From positions 232,001 through 296,000 of the forward strand of contig JAXIVH010000152.1 in NCBI GenBank assembly GCA_036785325.1: 64,000 nt of DNA, written 5' to 3'. The DNA is from Urophycis tenuis (lineage: Eukaryota; Chordata; Actinopteri; Gadiformes; Phycidae). The position numbers were made by a program, and so were the translations under genes. Below, in pieces: positions 8,081 through 18,251 of this stretch. Within the stretch, counting starts at the first letter, position 1. Every line of letters starts with the position of its first letter. The notes below the pieces were generated by a model. The model was not told where the DNA came from. It saw only the letters and a program-made list of their open reading frames with translations, and did no database searches.

Positions 8081-10602
8081 AATGAAATGTACAATAACCA
8101 CATCTTACACTATAAGGACTCCATTGCCAGCACCAAAACACACTACTACTCCAGCATAATCACTGCCAATCAAGGCAACTCTAAGTCACTTTTCTCCCTA
8201 CTCAACAATACCACCAAACCCCAGGACTCTCTCCCCCTCACCTCTACATAACCTCCTTCTGCAATGCCATCATGTCATTTTTACAGAAAAAATCAAGAAC
8301 ATCCACCAGAACCTGGGATCAATGCCTCACCTCAGCACCTCAGCTGACCTTCCCCCACCTACTCACTCATTCTCCTCCTTCCATCTCCCCACTCTCTCAG
8401 AAATCACAGAGCTCATCCGGAATTCCAAACTATCCACGTGTCAATTGGACCCCTTCCTAACCCAACTTGTCAAAACCTGCCTCCCTTCGCTGGTCCCCCT
8501 CATCTCCGATATCATCCACACCTCCCTTACCACTGGAACTGTCCCTACACCTTTCAAAACTGCTGCCATTACCCCAATTGTGAAAAAACCTGGTGCTGAC
8601 CCCTCCAACTTCAACAACCTCCTATCCTCCTATCTCCAATCTACCCTTTATTTCCAAAATCCTTGAAAAAACAGTTGCCTCCCAGCTCCATTCTCACCTA
8701 TCCCACAACAATCTGTATGAACAGTTCCAGTCCAGTTTCCTCCCACTCCATAGCACTGAAACAGCACTCATCAAAATCACCAAGACCTCCTCGTGGCATC
8801 TGACTCTGGACTACTCACCATCCTCATCCTCCTCGACCTAAGTGCAGCTTTTGACACCATCTGCCACACCACCCTCCTCAGCAGGCTGTCTTCCATTGGC
8901 ATCACCCACACTCCCCTGGACTGGTTTACATCCTACTTCTCTTGCAGCACTCAATTCATTCAACTCAAGTCCCTCAAATCCGCCCCCTCCCCCGTCACCT
9001 CAGGTGTGCCCCAGGGCTCTGTCCTGGGGCCCCTCCTCTTCATCATCTACCTCCTTCCCCTTGGCAATATCTTCCGCAAATTCAACATCCACTTCCACTG
9101 CTATGCCGATGACACCCAGCTCTACCTCACCACTAAACCTTCGTCCTCTCTCCCACCCACCTCACTCACCGATTGCATCTCAGAAATAAAAGCCTGGTTC
9201 ACCCAAAACTTCCTTAAATTAAACAGTAGCAAAACAGAGGTTCTCCTCATTGGCACAGAATCCACTCTATCCAAAACCGACAGCTTCCCACTCATTATCC
9301 TCCGTCTCGCCCTCCCACCAGGTTAAGAGTCTGGGTGTCATCCTCGACAGCACACTATCCTTTCAATCCCATATCAATAACATTACCCGGTCTGCCTACT
9401 TCCACGTACGAAGCATCAACCGCCTCCGCCCCTCCCTTACCCCCCACACTGCCGCCATCCTTGTCCACAGCCTCGTCACCTCCCGCCTAGACTATTGTAA
9501 CTCTCTCCTCTTTGGCCTCCCTCAAAAATCACTCCATCAAGATCAACTGGTCCATAATTCAGCTGTCCGCATTATAACAAGAACCCCCTCTATCCACCAC
9601 ATCACCCCTGTCCTCCAACAGCTCCACTGGCTCCCTGTTCAGTTCCGCATTCAATATAAGGTTCTCCTGGTAACATTCAAGGCCCTTCACAATCTCGCCC
9701 CCCCCCATATCTGTCAGACCTCCTCCATGTTCCCACCCCCTCATGCTCTCTCAGATCCTCTTCTGCCGTACACCTATCTATCCCCTCCGCCCGTCTCACC
9801 ACCATTGGGAGGAGAGCATTCAGCCGCTCTGCCCCCGCCTCTGGAACTTTCTACCACCCCTACTTAGAAACATTGACTCACTCCCCCATTTCAAATCACA
9901 ACTCAAAACTCATCTGTTTAAAACTGCCTATTTTGTATAATGTAATTCCCTGTCCCAGCCTTTTTTGTAATGGTCCTTATTCTGTGTTTTATTGATATTG
10001 TTGTGTTTTCTACTACTATTAATATTGTGGAAGGAGTCGAGAGGCGAGTGAACAAACACCTTCGCAAGTGGTTCGGAATCCCACCAAGCTTCACGTCAGT
10101 AGGGCTATACACCAGGTCTGGTCAGGTACAACTACCCCTATCATCAGTGGTGGAAGAGTTCAAGGTGGCAAAGTGCCGGGTTGTGATGATGTACCAAGAC
10201 TCCACTGATGAAAAAGTCAGAAGAGCAGGTGTCACTACGAGATCAGGACGGAAATGGGCAGCTGACACATCAGTGGCACAAGCTGAAAGCTCATTGAAGC
10301 TGAAGGACATCATCGGGAACGCATGCGTAGGGAGGCTCCTGCGCGTTGAGACGAGCCAGATGAGGTGGCTCGGGCATCTAGTTAGGATGCCTCCCGGACG
10401 CCTCCCTGGTGAGGTGTTCAGGGCACGTCCCACTGGTAGGAGACCCCGGGGAAGGGGTCTGGGAATGCCTCGGGATTCCCCAGGAAGAGCTGGACGAAGT
10501 AGCTGGGGAGAGGGAAGTCTGGGCTTCCCTGCTTAGGCTGCTGCCCCCGCGACCTGACCCCAGATAAGCGGCAGGAAATGGATGGATGGATGGATGGATG
10601 GA
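8081..10602 (+). mobile_element. Chimeric LINE insertion, unit A (L2-type RT, second LINE, RTE tail)
   Basis: From 8081 to about 10020 there is an L2-clade LINE with reverse transcriptase motifs split over several frames: LLDLSAAFDTI (about 8830), GVPQGSVLGPLLFIIY (about 9003-9050), CYADDTQLYL (about 9100-9125) and the typical C terminus TPVLQQLHWLPV (about 9604-9640). From about 10030 to 10340 it switches to another LINE family (KWFGIPPSFTSVGLYTRSGQ). From about 10341 it switches to an RTE 3' end (MRWLGHLVRMPPGRLPGE), closing with (ATGG)n. The identical chimera lies at 34272-36790 in unit B and is missing in unit C. Frameshifts and stops make it inactive. Confidence 0.83.
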
Positions 10603-10605
10603 ATA

Positions 10606-10614
10606 TTCTTCTTC

Positions 10615-10646
<32 letters not shown>

Positions 10647-10967
10647 ACATTACTGATATACATCTTCTCCTTCCTCCTCCTCCTCTCATTCCCCTGCTCC
10701 TTACTCCTCCCATACATTTATGATTGTACTTTGTCAACAGTCAAATGACGATATTCCCTTTTTCCAATGTTGTGTTTTGTTGTTTGAAATATTACACTGC
10801 TGTCCCGGCCAGGTCTCTGTTGACAACTACATGCTTTATCTCACTGAGACCAACCTGGTTAAATGAACGTTACATCAAAGGAATAAAACACTCCTCTCCC
10901 TCTCCTTGTCCTCCCTTTGCCCTTTCTCTCCTCCTCCTTTCCTCCTCCTCCCCTCTCCTCCCCTCAG
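10606..10967 (+). other. End of X intron 1, unit A
   Basis: A (TTA)n tract (10612-10645) is followed by sequence shared with units B and C. That sequence ends in a long pyrimidine-rich stretch just before the exon 2 acceptor at 10967. No gene is present. Confidence 0.6.
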
Positions 10968-11159
10968 GTATGTGCTGTTCATCCACCTGGTGCTGAATGA
11001 CATGATACTGCTGAGCATCTCTGTGTTGCTACAGATCTTCACCTACATCCTCAAGCTCCCCTTTTCCCCCTGCTGTGTGCTGATCCTCATCCTCGTCACT
11101 AGCAACAGGTGGGTGGTGGAGTACTAGGAGTAGTACCACGACCACGTTTACTACATGTA

Positions 11160-11840
11160 GTAGTAATGGTAATAATAATGCATTTTATTTAAAGGTGCCT
11201 CTCAAAGCACTCAAGGACACCTTACAGACAAGTTAAAAATACAAGATGTGATTTAAAGGTGGAGACAGAGTCAGAAGTGTGAATGTCTGGTGGGAGAGAG
11301 TTCCATAGGCGGAGAGCAGATCGGCTAAAAGCTCTTGACCCCATGGTGGATAGGTTGGCAGATGGAGCTGAGAGCTGGATGGCAGAAGAGGATGAAGGTG
11401 TGTGGATGTGGAAGAGTTCAGTTAGATAAACTAGTGCCAGGCTGTGAATGATCATGAAAGTAAGGAGTAGAATCTTAAAATCAATGCGTGATTTGATAGG
11501 GAGCCAGTTGAGTTGCTGCAGGGCAGGAGTAATGTGTTCAATAGATGGAGTTCTGGTTATGATACTGGCGGCTGCATTCTGGACCAGTTGGAGTTTATGA
11601 AGAGATTTTGAAGACCACAGCGGAGAGAGTTACAGTAGTCCAGTCGGGATGTAATCAGGGTGTTTACAAGGATAGCAGTGGAGGTTGGTGACAAAGACGA
11701 TTGATGTTGCATATATGGAAGTAAGCAGACCGAGTGGGTCTCGAAGGATTAAGTGCTGTCTAAGATAACACCCAGGCTCTTTACCTGAGGGGAAGGGGCA
11801 ACAGTGGCATTGTTGATGGACATAGAAAAAGTGTTGAGTA
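11160..11840 (-). mobile_element. Truncated L2-type LINE, unit A
   Basis: On the minus strand it reads from SINNATVAPSPQVKSLGVILDS (split into frames near 11730-11830) to SRAFSRSALRLWNSLPPDIH (about 11290-11350). The L2 3' end GGCACCTTTAAATAAAATGC lies near 11170-11190. Stops and frameshifts are many. The same copy occurs at 37375-37985 and 52590-53750. Confidence 0.8.
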
Positions 11841-12098
11841 GTAGTAGTAGTAGGAGGAGTAATAGTAGTGGTAGTACTAGGTAGAAGTAGTAGTAGGAGT
11901 AGTAGTAGTAGTAGTAGGACTAATAGTAATGGTAGTACTAGGTAGTAGTAGTAGTAGGAGTAGTAGTAGTAGTAGTAGTAGTAGGACTAATATTAGTGGT
12001 AGTACGAGGTAGTAGTAGTAGTAGTAGTAGGAGTAATAGTAGTGGCAGTACTAGGTAATAGTAGTAGGAGTAATAGTAGTGGTAGTACTAGGTAGTAG

Positions 12099-12130
<32 letters not shown>

Positions 12131-12190
12131 ATAGGAGGAGTAATATTAGTGGTAGTACGAGGTTGTACTTGTAGTAGTAGTAGGAGTAAG
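11838..12190 (+). repeat. (TAG)n-rich microsatellite cluster, unit A
   Basis: Interrupted TAG/GTA trinucleotide runs broken by GGAG, TAATAG and GGTAGTACTAGG blocks. Versions differing in length occur at 37985-38375 and 53283-54150. Confidence 0.9.
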
Positions 12191-12446
12191 TGTGGTATCA
12201 GTAGTTGTAGAATAGACATGGGCAGCTAGTGGCTCGTGGATGGCGTGCAGCTGTGAGAAAGTGGATCACATAACCAAGCTAACGTGATCCGTTGTAATAA
12301 TCAGTGCTACTTTTGTAATTTTTGATTTATGATATGCATGTTTGCATTCAGTTCAATTTTCATGATGCAATTTGTTGTTTCTTTACACTGAAAAATTGCT
12401 AATATCTTCATTTGTATTATTATCATTATTATTGTCATTATTATTA

Positions 12447-12855
12447 GGGACCGAGCTTGTTAAACAGGACGAAGGTCCCTTTTGTTTTTGGTCCGTTTAT
12501 TATTATTATTATTATTAATAATATTATTATTATTATTATTTCTAGGAACTTTGATGACGATTTGCACTATCTGAACATATATGAAAAGTCAATTTAAACA
12601 AAAAAATATATATATTCTATGCGTCACGTCACGTTCATGTCGCCGATAGGAAGGCCTCTAGGTGGTGCTGTTTATGAGCAACCTTTGTAACGCCTAAAAC
12701 TTCTGCAAAAGTTGGCGCACATTCAAAAACGTTATATCTACGGATGCGAGCAGTCATGCTGCACTTCGCTGTGTCAACGACTTGTATTTCTGCCTGCCTT
12801 CATTTTCGTGCAAAATCGCAAAATCTAAAAAACAGCGCCACGGGATGGCGCTCTA
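12447..12855. repeat. Unclassified interspersed repeat, unit A
   Basis: Starts GGGACCGAGCTTG and soon shows the inverted GGTCCC (12474-12479), followed by an ATT tract. It ends with CGGGATGGCGCTCTAATT next to a further ATT tract. Present in unit B (38659-39060) but missing at the same place in unit C. No coding potential; flanking (ATT)n suggests insertion into or generation of that microsatellite. Confidence 0.55.
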
Positions 12856-12890
<35 letters not shown>

Positions 12891-12917
12891 CATTCTTATT
12901 ATTAATATTATTATTAT

Positions 12918-13168
12918 TGTTGAGCTTCACGGCGTCACTCGCGTAGAACTTGAAGAGAGTCAACGGAGGCAAAAAACACTTTTGGGCTATTGTTACCCAT
13001 TTATTAAAGACTATATACAAATCGTGCAACTGCTTCTCTGAACATAGAGGGACGAACTTCTAGAACCATCTGCAACTCTTATATGGGCGTGACCTTAAAC
13101 AAAAATACCTGCGCCCTCATGTGGTGCAAAATAAGCACTGCAACCTGAGTACAAACATATATTTAACA
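12918..13168 (-). repeat. 3' LTR of copia element
   Basis: 251 bp starting TGTTGAGCTTCACGG on the plus strand and ending ATATTTAACA. No difference from the other LTR was seen. Confidence 0.92.
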
Positions 13169-13258
13169 CCCCCACTTGAACTCAGGTTGTACACAAAAAA
13201 AAAACACAAACATTTCACACAACAGGATACAGTACAGATGTCGATCTCTTCCACTCTT

Positions 13259-14038
13259 CTAGACACCAAACATCACACTTGTAAAAGTTTGCAGTTTTGA
13301 TCTAGTGGCAGGTTTGGTCATGACATCTGCGACCATTTCCTCAGTAGCACAATATACCAGGTTCACTTTCCCCTCGTTCACAATGAATCTTATAAAATGA
13401 TATTTGATATCCACATGCTTGCACCTCTGTCTGTTTACAGGGTTTTTGGCTAAAGCGATTGTTCCCTGGTTGTCCTCATACACTACTGTTTGTGTGTATT
13501 TGTAGTCATCAATGTTTTCCAACAGTTGCTCTAGGTATATACACTCCTGCATAGTAGAGGCTAGAGCCATGTATTCTGCCTCACAGGTTGAAAGCGCCAC
13601 TGTGGGCTGTTTCTTAGTTTTCCATGAAATTAAGGCACTGTTCTTACTCAGGCTAATACAGTAACCTGTGGTGCTGCGTCTGTCTGCGACATCAGCTGCC
13701 CAGTCTGCATCACTGTAGGCCACTAGGCCTAAGTTCTCACTGTCATCTTTCCTGAAACACAACTCTTTGTTTGTAGTTCCTCTGAGGTACCTTAACACAT
13801 GTTTCACAGTTACCCACTGTTCCTCTGTTGGTTCACAAAAGTACTGTGATAGTTTGCTCACCACAAAACACAAGTCTGGACATGTACATGTTGTTAAATA
13901 TATGAGACTGCCCACTGCCTCTCTATACATTTTAACATCACACATTTTAACAGCATCTCCTGTGTAGTTTTTGGTCACAAGGAGTTCCTCTTGGTTTGCA
14001 GTTTTCCATATTAAACTTTTCCAAAATCTTGTGGACAT
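13259..14038 (-). CDS. Copia RNase H domain (frame-shifted continuation of Pol)
   Basis: The usable part begins at about 13976, directly after the frameshift, and ends at 13259. It carries the RT-RNase H connection (YREAVGSLIYLTTCTCPDLC) and RNase H motifs: AYSDADWAAD, LSTCEAEYMALAS, YEDNQGTIALA and the C-terminal ADVMTKPA typical of copia Pol. Residues before GDAVKM belong to the wrong frame and are not part of the protein. Only the single A-run shift separates it from the upstream frame. This may be a true inactivating mutation or an assembly error. Confidence 0.88.
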   Translation of the reverse strand: MSTRFWKSLIWKTANQEELLVTKNYTGDAVKMCDVKMYREAVGSLIYLTTCTCPDLCFVVSKLSQYFCEPTEEQWVTVKHVLRYLRGTTNKELCFRKDDSENLGLVAYSDADWAADVADRRSTTGYCISLSKNSALISWKTKKQPTVALSTCEAEYMALASTMQECIYLEQLLENIDDYKYTQTVVYEDNQGTIALAKNPVNRQRCKHVDIKYHFIRFIVNEGKVNLVYCATEEMVADVMTKPATRSKLQTFTSVMFGV

Positions 14039-17000
14039 ATGTCACTTGTGACATCTTCACACATCCCTCAGATACAGTGAAATCGATACCAAGAAAATGC
14101 TTCAGCTGACCCAGATCTTTCATTTTGAATTTCTCTGAAAGCATCACTTTTACATCCATCATTATTTTCTCATTGCTGGCAGAGATTATCAAATCATCCA
14201 CCCAGATTATCATAACCACCTTTCCTTGTTTTGTCTCTTTAGCATAGACACAGTGGTCTGCTGGGTTTTGCGTGAAGCCAATTTCTGTTAGACACTCATG
14301 CAAAATCCTATTCCAATTACGACCAGATTGCTTTAAACCGTACAAAGACTTTTCCAGCTTACACACAAGACCTTCCCCTTCTTCATAACCTTCTGGTTGA
14401 TCTGTATAGATATCATAATCAATGGGGGCGTGTAAATACGCTGTTTTTACATCCATTTGATGGATTAGCATGTTCTCCTGGACTGCTTTTTGTAGCAATA
14501 CTCTCACACTTGTTAGGTTTGCTGTTGGGGAGAATGTTTCACCATAATCTATGCCCATCTTCTGACTGTAACCTTTTGCCACAAATCTCGCCTTGTACTT
14601 GTCTTTACCTTCAATGTCAGTCTTAACAGAATAAACCCACTTACCCCCCACTGTTTTCATGCCCTTTGGCAGAATAGTCAGAGTAAATGTTTTGTTGTCT
14701 TTTAATGACTGTATTTCTTCGTCCATTGCTTTGACCCATTGTTTTGAGTTAGCTGACCTCATTGCTTCTGTGTATGTATGTGGGATACCACACATTGCTC
14801 TGTAGCAGTAATCAATGGTTAAATTAAGCCCATCAGTATTACCGCTGTCAGATACATAATCATCTAAGTGACTTGGTTTTCTTCTCTCCCTTACAGGATA
14901 CCTCCTACTGACAGATTCACCACTTGTTTCACTTGTCTCTTGGTCACAAACATCAGATGTACCACCTTGTGGATTTTTGTCTCTTACCCTTGACTCCTGA
15001 GATTCCTCCCTGTTCTCATAAGTCTCTCGTGTACCTCTGTCATCCCTAGGATGTCTCATTATGTCTTCGACATCGTTTGGTTCTGTGTCTACCATCTGTG
15101 TCTGTCTTTCCACATTTACTTTGTGCACAAATTTGACAAGTCTGTGCTTCTGAACCTTTTCAGTGTCAGGGTGGTAAATCAAGTAAGCAGGGCTGTTTTT
15201 GTCATAGCCCACAAAAAGTTCCATGTCACATTTTGAGTCAAATTTTCCCTTGTTTTGTTTGTATGTGAAACACTCAGACCCAAATTTTTGCATTTTGGAC
15301 AAGTCTGGTATTTTACCTGTTAACATCTGGTAAGGGGTCTTCCCTGTTCTTTTGTTGAAGCACCTGTTTCGTACTATGGCTGCTGTTTGAACAGCGTAGT
15401 TCCAGAGACATTTAGGTAGCTCACTTTCGATTAGCATACACCTGCCCATCTCAAAAAGAGTACGCCAGCCCCTTTCAGCAGTACCGTTTTGGTGGGGTGA
15501 GTATGGGGCTGATGTCTCATGTTTGATACTGTTCTTTCTTAACAGAGTTTGAAAGTCCTTGCACATAAACTCTGTGCCATTGTCTGACCTTATACACTTT
15601 ACCTTTCCATAAGGTGCGGTATCAGCCAAAAACTTTTCAGTTGCCTGCACAGTATCACTTTTTGTTTTGAGAAAGTATACAAACATTGCATTTGAATAAT
15701 CATCTGTGAATGACTGCACATATTTGTAGCCATCAATAGACTCATTAGCTACTGGACCTGCTAGATCTGTGTGCACCATTTGTAAGGGAGCCTCTGCTCT
15801 TGTATCAGGATTTCTACTTCGGGTTTGTGCAAATTTTCCCTGAATACACACATGACACTCTTGATCAGGCTTAACAGCCTTTCCCTTAATTTTCATACCA
15901 CTCACCACATTTTGTAGTCTGAGCACATCTTCATAGTTGCAGTGTCCTAATATTTCGTGCCATGTCTGCATGTCGTGACAAGTATTACACTTGTCACTGT
16001 CTTCAGTCTCAGTGTGCAGATAATACAACTTGCCATACACATGGATGTTGAAACTGGTACCGTCTTTATGTGTCAACGTGTCCTGCCCTTGTTTAAATGT
16101 GACTGTTGCCCCACACGCAGTAGCTGACTTCACCGAAAAAATGTCTTGGGGGTACGAGGGAATGAACAACGCGTCCCTCAGCGTTGCTCTGCACGACCGC
16201 CCCGTACTGTCCACCAGGAACACCTCTGCATTTCCCTTGCGCTGAGCAACACCCCTGCACAAGGTGCCATCTGCCAGCTCAACACAGTGCGTGTCCGGCT
16301 TGAAAAAGTCATCAAAACTTTTAAACTTTCTTATATCAGTAACAATATGGGAAGTAGCACCAGTGTCGACCATCAAACCTTTTTCTCTGATGTTGCGCGC
16401 TGGCTGCTGTTCATATGGTTCACTCCCGATGTCCGCGTCCTTGATCCTGAAGGCATAATCCGCTGACTCCGCTCCAGATCCGTTGCCGCTCCCATCTGCG
16501 ACCTTCCTTGCGCCATCTTGTTTATCCCTCCATCTACACGTGGCGTCGTTGTGGGTGTTATTCTTACAATGGCTGCACCAAGTCTTTCGTCGACATGCTT
16601 TAGCCCGGTGACCTTTCATGCCACACTTGAAACACACAATGTCCACGTCTTCATTTTTTCCGTCTCGTGCACTTGACTTTGCGGGTCTCCGCCCGGCTCT
16701 TGCCACAGTGTTCATCACATTGTCACTGGTCTCTCCTGTAGTTAGTTTTTCTGTGGCTTCAAAACTACGTAGCCTTGTTTTGAATTCTGCAAATGTCACA
16801 ATGTCATCAGTGTGAGCTACGTGTATTGCAAATGGCTTAAAACTGTCGGGTAGCCCTTTCAAAACCATAGCAATCAGTAGGCCATCCCCCAACGTTTCAC
16901 CTGCGTTCCGCAGCGCCGTAATGGCGGTCTCCGCTCTTATGATGTAGTCTGTTACCGTCTCGCTTATTGTTTTCTGAAGCGATGTCAGCGTGGTATACAG

Positions 17001-17318
17001 GTTGATAATGCGGGGCTTGCCCCTCCCCGCATAATACTCACGTAGGATTTTTAACGCTTGTCTACCATTGTCCGGCGCATCTCTCATAATTAATGAGAGG
17101 CTTTTATCGTCCAAAAGTTGTATCATCTCAGCATAAGCGTCCGCATTCTTCTTACCGTCTTCATCTCTCTCTGCTTGGCTGTTTGGCTCACCCAGAACCG
17201 TTTTCTTCAAGCCCAATAAATGCAGATGTCCCAGCACTTTAGTCTCCCACAGTTCATACTTTGCTTCATCTCCGTCGAACATGAGCCGAGGCAGCCTGCT
17301 TGCTCCTCGAGCCTCCAT
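13947..17318 (-). CDS. Copia Gag-Pol polyprotein (gag, protease, integrase, most of RT)
   Basis: A 1123-residue frame starting at the ATG at 17318. In order: a gag region (1-220), the CCHC knuckle CFKCGMKGHRAKAC (about 229), aspartic protease VDTGATSH (about 318) and the integrase zinc finger with CHVCIQGK. The integrase core has HTDLAGP (about 516), RSDNGTEF (about 579) and NGTAERGW (about 612). Reverse transcriptase follows with GETFSPTANLTSVR and the catalytic IWVDDLI (about 1040). Integrase before RT is diagnostic of Ty1/copia. The frame is lost just after KPRGTPCDQ, where the minus strand has five A in a row. One A too many would explain the shift into the next frame. No other break was seen. 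Confidence 0.92.
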   Translation of the reverse strand: MEARGASRLPRLMFDGDEAKYELWETKVLGHLHLLGLKKTVLGEPNSQAERDEDGKKNADAYAEMIQLLDDKSLSLIMRDAPDNGRQALKILREYYAGRGKPRIINLYTTLTSLQKTISETVTDYIIRAETAITALRNAGETLGDGLLIAMVLKGLPDSFKPFAIHVAHTDDIVTFAEFKTRLRSFEATEKLTTGETSDNVMNTVARAGRRPAKSSARDGKNEDVDIVCFKCGMKGHRAKACRRKTWCSHCKNNTHNDATCRWRDKQDGARKVADGSGNGSGAESADYAFRIKDADIGSEPYEQQPARNIREKGLMVDTGATSHIVTDIRKFKSFDDFFKPDTHCVELADGTLCRGVAQRKGNAEVFLVDSTGRSCRATLRDALFIPSYPQDIFSVKSATACGATVTFKQGQDTLTHKDGTSFNIHVYGKLYYLHTETEDSDKCNTCHDMQTWHEILGHCNYEDVLRLQNVVSGMKIKGKAVKPDQECHVCIQGKFAQTRSRNPDTRAEAPLQMVHTDLAGPVANESIDGYKYVQSFTDDYSNAMFVYFLKTKSDTVQATEKFLADTAPYGKVKCIRSDNGTEFMCKDFQTLLRKNSIKHETSAPYSPHQNGTAERGWRTLFEMGRCMLIESELPKCLWNYAVQTAAIVRNRCFNKRTGKTPYQMLTGKIPDLSKMQKFGSECFTYKQNKGKFDSKCDMELFVGYDKNSPAYLIYHPDTEKVQKHRLVKFVHKVNVERQTQMVDTEPNDVEDIMRHPRDDRGTRETYENREESQESRVRDKNPQGGTSDVCDQETSETSGESVSRRYPVRERRKPSHLDDYVSDSGNTDGLNLTIDYCYRAMCGIPHTYTEAMRSANSKQWVKAMDEEIQSLKDNKTFTLTILPKGMKTVGGKWVYSVKTDIEGKDKYKARFVAKGYSQKMGIDYGETFSPTANLTSVRVLLQKAVQENMLIHQMDVKTAYLHAPIDYDIYTDQPEGYEEGEGLVCKLEKSLYGLKQSGRNWNRILHECLTEIGFTQNPADHCVYAKETKQGKVVMIIWVDDLIISASNEKIMMDVKVMLSEKFKMKDLGQLKHFLGIDFTVSEGCVKMSQVTYVHKILEKFNMENCKPRGTPCDQKLHRRCC

Positions 17319-17415
17319 GATGCGATCTGTTAGCCGTTAGCACGCAGTCCGTCGCGATTTTTCTCCCGGCAACATCCAAAAATCTCTTTTCCAAGTTCCT
17401 TCTGGGCACATAACC

Positions 17416-17666
17416 TGTTGAGCTTCACGGCGTCACTCGCGTAGAACTTGAAGAGAGTCAACGGAGGCAAAAAACACTTTTGGGCTATTGTTACCCATTT
17501 ATTAAAGACTATATACAAATCGTGCAACTGCTTCTCTGAACATAGAGGGACGAACTTCTAGAACCATCTGCAACTCTTATATGGGCGTGACCTTAAACAA
17601 AAATACCTGCGCCCTCATGTGGTGCAAAATAAGCACTGCAACCTGAGTACAAACATATATTTAACA
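17416..17666 (-). repeat. 5' LTR of copia element
   Basis: Same 251-bp sequence as 12918-13168. Followed directly by the ATTAT duplication and a long (ATT)n tract (17670-17745) of the host site. Confidence 0.92.
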
Positions 17667-17670
17667 ATTA

Positions 17671-17720
<50 letters not shown>

Positions 17721-17819
17721 GTTGTTGTTATTATTATTATCATTATCATCACGTTTGAAACTATTACATGCTATTTGTGGGATGGGGTTTACAGTATCCT
17801 ATAGGTCAGAGTGTAGGTG

Positions 17820-18056
17820 CACAATCTGGCCCCCTGCAGTGAGTATTGACGTTTAGTGGCCCACTCCACCATCAGCGCACCCCACCCCTGTTCTAGAAGT
17901 AGGACTAGTAGTAGGAGTTGTAGCACGCATGAGTAACATGAGGTGAGACTACTAATTCAAATAGTACTGTGTATTCCAGTAGCATTTCAGATAACCTATC
18001 CTGCATAGGGGAATACAGTAGCGCTAGTCCTACTAGTACTAGTAGTAGTACTAGTG
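17820..18056 (+). other. Intronic sequence before X exon 3, unit A
   Basis: Shared with 39230-39447 and 54590-54790. It contains short TAG/TACTAG repeats. In unit C this stretch leads to a proper CTGTATTCCAG acceptor; here the acceptor is missing and foreign exon 3 sequence starts at TGATGCCGG. Confidence 0.6.
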
Positions 18057-18251
18057 ATGCCGGCGGTGCTGACCACGCGCTCCACCCCTCTGATCCTGGC
18101 GGGCATGGCCGTGGAGCGCTACCTCTCCATGTGCTACCCGCTGCACTACGGCCACATGTGCACCGTGCAGCGCACCTTCGTCCTCATCTGGGTCATCCGC
18201 CTCCTCGCCGCCACCCTGCCGCTCATCGACCTCTTCATCACGTGGATATGA

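Larger units (their letters stand above)
12918..17666 (-). mobile_element. Complete Ty1/copia retrotransposon
   Basis: The element is 4749 bp with two 251-bp LTRs that look identical by eye, inverted ends TGT/ACA, and a 5-bp duplication ATTAT (12913-12917, 17667-17671). After the 5' LTR (minus strand) comes GGTTATGTGCCCAG, which resembles the copia-type primer site for a half tRNA-iMet; this resemblance is from memory. A purine run (minus strand, just left of 13175) precedes the 3' LTR. It carries one long gag-pol frame broken by one frameshift. It is present only in unit A, inside X intron 2. Identical LTRs point to recent insertion. Confidence 0.93.
7952..18251 (+). pseudogene. X-type odorant receptor 131-2-like gene, unit A (broken)
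   Basis: Exon 1 (7952-8027) begins MNSTRQDT and lacks 67 nt present in unit C exon 1, which destroys the frame and removes most of TM1. Exon 2 (10968-11108) encodes YVLFIHLVLNDMILLS and TM2, with a CCCTCAG acceptor and CAACAG|GTGGGT donor. Exon 3 (about 18057-18251) encodes TTRSTPLILAGMAVERYLSM and part of TM4, then stops at FITWI. Its start has no splice acceptor in phase and differs from unit C exon 3, so it looks imported from another, uninterrupted family member. Exons 4-5 are absent. A chimeric LINE fills intron 1 and a copia element lies in intron 2. Not functional as an X receptor. Confidence 0.82.
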
